From SIG459 sp045638085 (GTDB taxonomy: Bacteria > Bacillota > Clostridia > Oscillospirales > Oscillospiraceae): 12,533 nt of DNA. A model generated the notes under the pieces. The model ran no database searches, was not told where the DNA came from, and saw only the letters and a list, made by a program, of their open reading frames with translations. Positions 11,815 through 12,533 of this stretch are shown here, piece by piece (position 1 is the first letter of the stretch; each line of letters begins with the position of its first letter). The position numbers and the translations under genes are program-made. The DNA is taken from assembly GCA_045638085.1 (NCBI GenBank), contig JAZUAQ010000189.1:1-12533 (forward strand), written 5' to 3'.

Positions 11815-12533
11815 ATGACCAAAGTTGATATTTTCTCCGGCTTTCTCGGTGCCGGCAAAACCACTCTTATAAAAAAGCTTATCTCCGAAGCTTACTGCGG
11901 ACAGAAAATCGTTCTCATTGAAAACGAATTCGGCGAGATTGGCATTGACGGCGGCTTCATGCAGGAGGCCGGCATTCAGGTAAACGAGCTTAACTCCGGC
12001 TGCATCTGCTGCTCTCTCGTGGGCGACTTTGCTCTCGCCCTCGGCAAGGTAATGGATGAATATGCCCCCGACAGAATCCTCATCGAGCCCTCCGGTGTTG
12101 GCAAGCTCAGCGATATCGTAAAGGCTGTTTCCGCAATCGATGGACTTTCCATTGCCTCCGCCACCGTTGTCTGCGACGGCGCAAGATGCAAAATGTATAT
12201 GAAAAACTTCGGCGAATTCTATAATGACCAGGTCAGCAATGCAGCCGCCATAGTCCTCAGCCGCACCCAGAATCTCAGCGAAAGCAAGCTCGCCGATGCA
12301 GTTGAGCTTCTGCGCGCAAAAAATAACAGCGCCGTTATAATCACCACTCCCTGGGATCAGCTCAGCGGCAAGCAGATTCTTGAAGCCATTGAAGGCTGTG
12401 ACACTCTGGATATGCAGCTTGAGGAGATGGAGCATCATCACCACCATCACCACGAGCATAAGTGCGATGATCCCAACTGCGATTGCCACGAGCATCATCA
12501 CCATCACCACGAGCATGAATGCGATGATCCCAA
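11815..12533 (+). CDS. CobW/COG0523 (G3E) GTPase, metal chaperone with His/Cys-rich repeat (C-terminus outside window)
   Basis: COG0523 GTPases deliver metal ions such as zinc or cobalt to client proteins in the cytoplasm. The visible 239 residues show Walker A GFLGAGKT (9-16), ENEFGEIGIDG (36-46), the metal-binding CICC (63-66) and the Walker B-side IEPSG (90-94). The guanine-specificity NKxD position instead reads SRTQ (149-152). From residue 206 a His/Cys tract begins, built of about 20-residue units: seven His, EHKCDDPNCDCH, then six His, EHECDDP. It sits where the linker to the CobW C-terminal domain is expected, and the window ends inside it. ATG 11815 has GAAGGA about 11 nt upstream. 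It is divergent from the zinc-ribbon/NPCBM gene. The actual metal is unknown; zinc is the best guess. Confidence 0.93.
   Translation, partial: MTKVDIFSGFLGAGKTTLIKKLISEAYCGQKIVLIENEFGEIGIDGGFMQEAGIQVNELNSGCICCSLVGDFALALGKVMDEYAPDRILIEPSGVGKLSDIVKAVSAIDGLSIASATVVCDGARCKMYMKNFGEFYNDQVSNAAAIVLSRTQNLSESKLADAVELLRAKNNSAVIITTPWDQLSGKQILEAIEGCDTLDMQLEEMEHHHHHHHEHKCDDPNCDCHEHHHHHHEHECDDP
12430..12533 (+). repeat. In-frame tandem repeat encoding the His/Cys metal-binding tract
   Basis: Unit 1 (12430-12489) encodes Glu, seven His, Glu-His-Lys-Cys-Asp-Asp-Pro-Asn-Cys-Asp-Cys-His. Unit 2 starts at 12490 with one His fewer and Glu for Lys, and runs off the window. The DNA copies are nearly identical outside those changes, pointing to recent duplication. 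Confidence 0.9.

Noticed and set aside
11782..12516. Minus-strand open frame opposite the CobW gene, with Met/Val runs
   Set aside because: The Met/Val-rich start is merely the antisense of the CAT/CAC His codons. The plus-strand frame has Walker A and CICC motifs.
12430..12533. Poly-His codons as a cloning tag or vector contamination
   Set aside because: The His runs are interleaved with Cys, Asp and Glu in native repeats, in frame inside a COG0523 gene where His-rich linkers are known.
1..12533. CRISPR array, insertion sequence, prophage or attachment site
   Set aside because: No regularly spaced repeats with spacers, transposase or integrase motifs, or terminal inverted repeats were seen; the repeats found are short regulatory dyads, terminators and the His/Cys coding repeat.

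Overview
The window looks like chromosomal DNA of a low-to-mid GC Bacillota, most likely a gut-type Clostridia (Oscillospirales-like). The pointers are AGGAGG-type ribosome binding sites, near-consensus sigma-A promoters with 16-17 nt spacers, intrinsic terminators at nearly every gene end, an L10 leader before rplJ, a glycine riboswitch on an AGCS symporter, and VanZ, DegV and GntR/UTRA families. The lineage is inferred; no rRNA or other marker confirms it. No mobile element, CRISPR array, tRNA or rRNA was seen.

Layout. 1-845 (minus): 5' part of a glyceraldehyde-3-phosphate dehydrogenase gene with its own promoter. 1083-1874 (minus): GntR/HutC-type regulator. 2023-2478 (minus): small unrecognised helical protein. 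2595-3764 (plus): promoter, L10 leader, rplJ, rplL and a shared bidirectional terminator. 3763-4308 (minus): VanZ-like membrane protein. 4436-5173 (plus): rsmE. 5279-6106 (plus): QueG-related protein with two 4Fe-4S clusters. 6148-7035 (minus): DegV. 7206-7808 (minus): XRE regulator with four membrane segments. 7924-9375 (minus): sodium:alanine/glycine symporter behind a glycine riboswitch and terminator (9423-9584). 9852-11567 (minus): zinc-ribbon, one membrane segment, TPR-like repeats and an NPCBM-like domain. 11815 to the window end (plus): CobW/COG0523 metallochaperone GTPase with a His/Cys-rich repeat linker, cut by the window edge.

Most genes are single transcription units with their own promoter and terminator, so this is a patchwork of housekeeping functions rather than one pathway. 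Three relationships deserve attention. First, the gap promoter region and the region upstream of the GntR gene share the motif CAAATGTAYGG, suggesting that the regulator controls glycolytic GAPDH and itself. Second, the glycine riboswitch leader contains an aptamer, a terminator and a segment complementary to the terminator's 3' arm. Third, two genes with zinc-type motifs (zinc-ribbon/NPCBM protein and His/Cys-tailed CobW) diverge from a 247-nt region containing two strong promoters, with a dyad over the CobW promoter.

I did not find a clearly new defence or mobile system. The least familiar items are the zinc-ribbon-TM-TPR-NPCBM protein, the CobW variant with SRTQ in place of NKxD, and the unassigned 151-residue protein.
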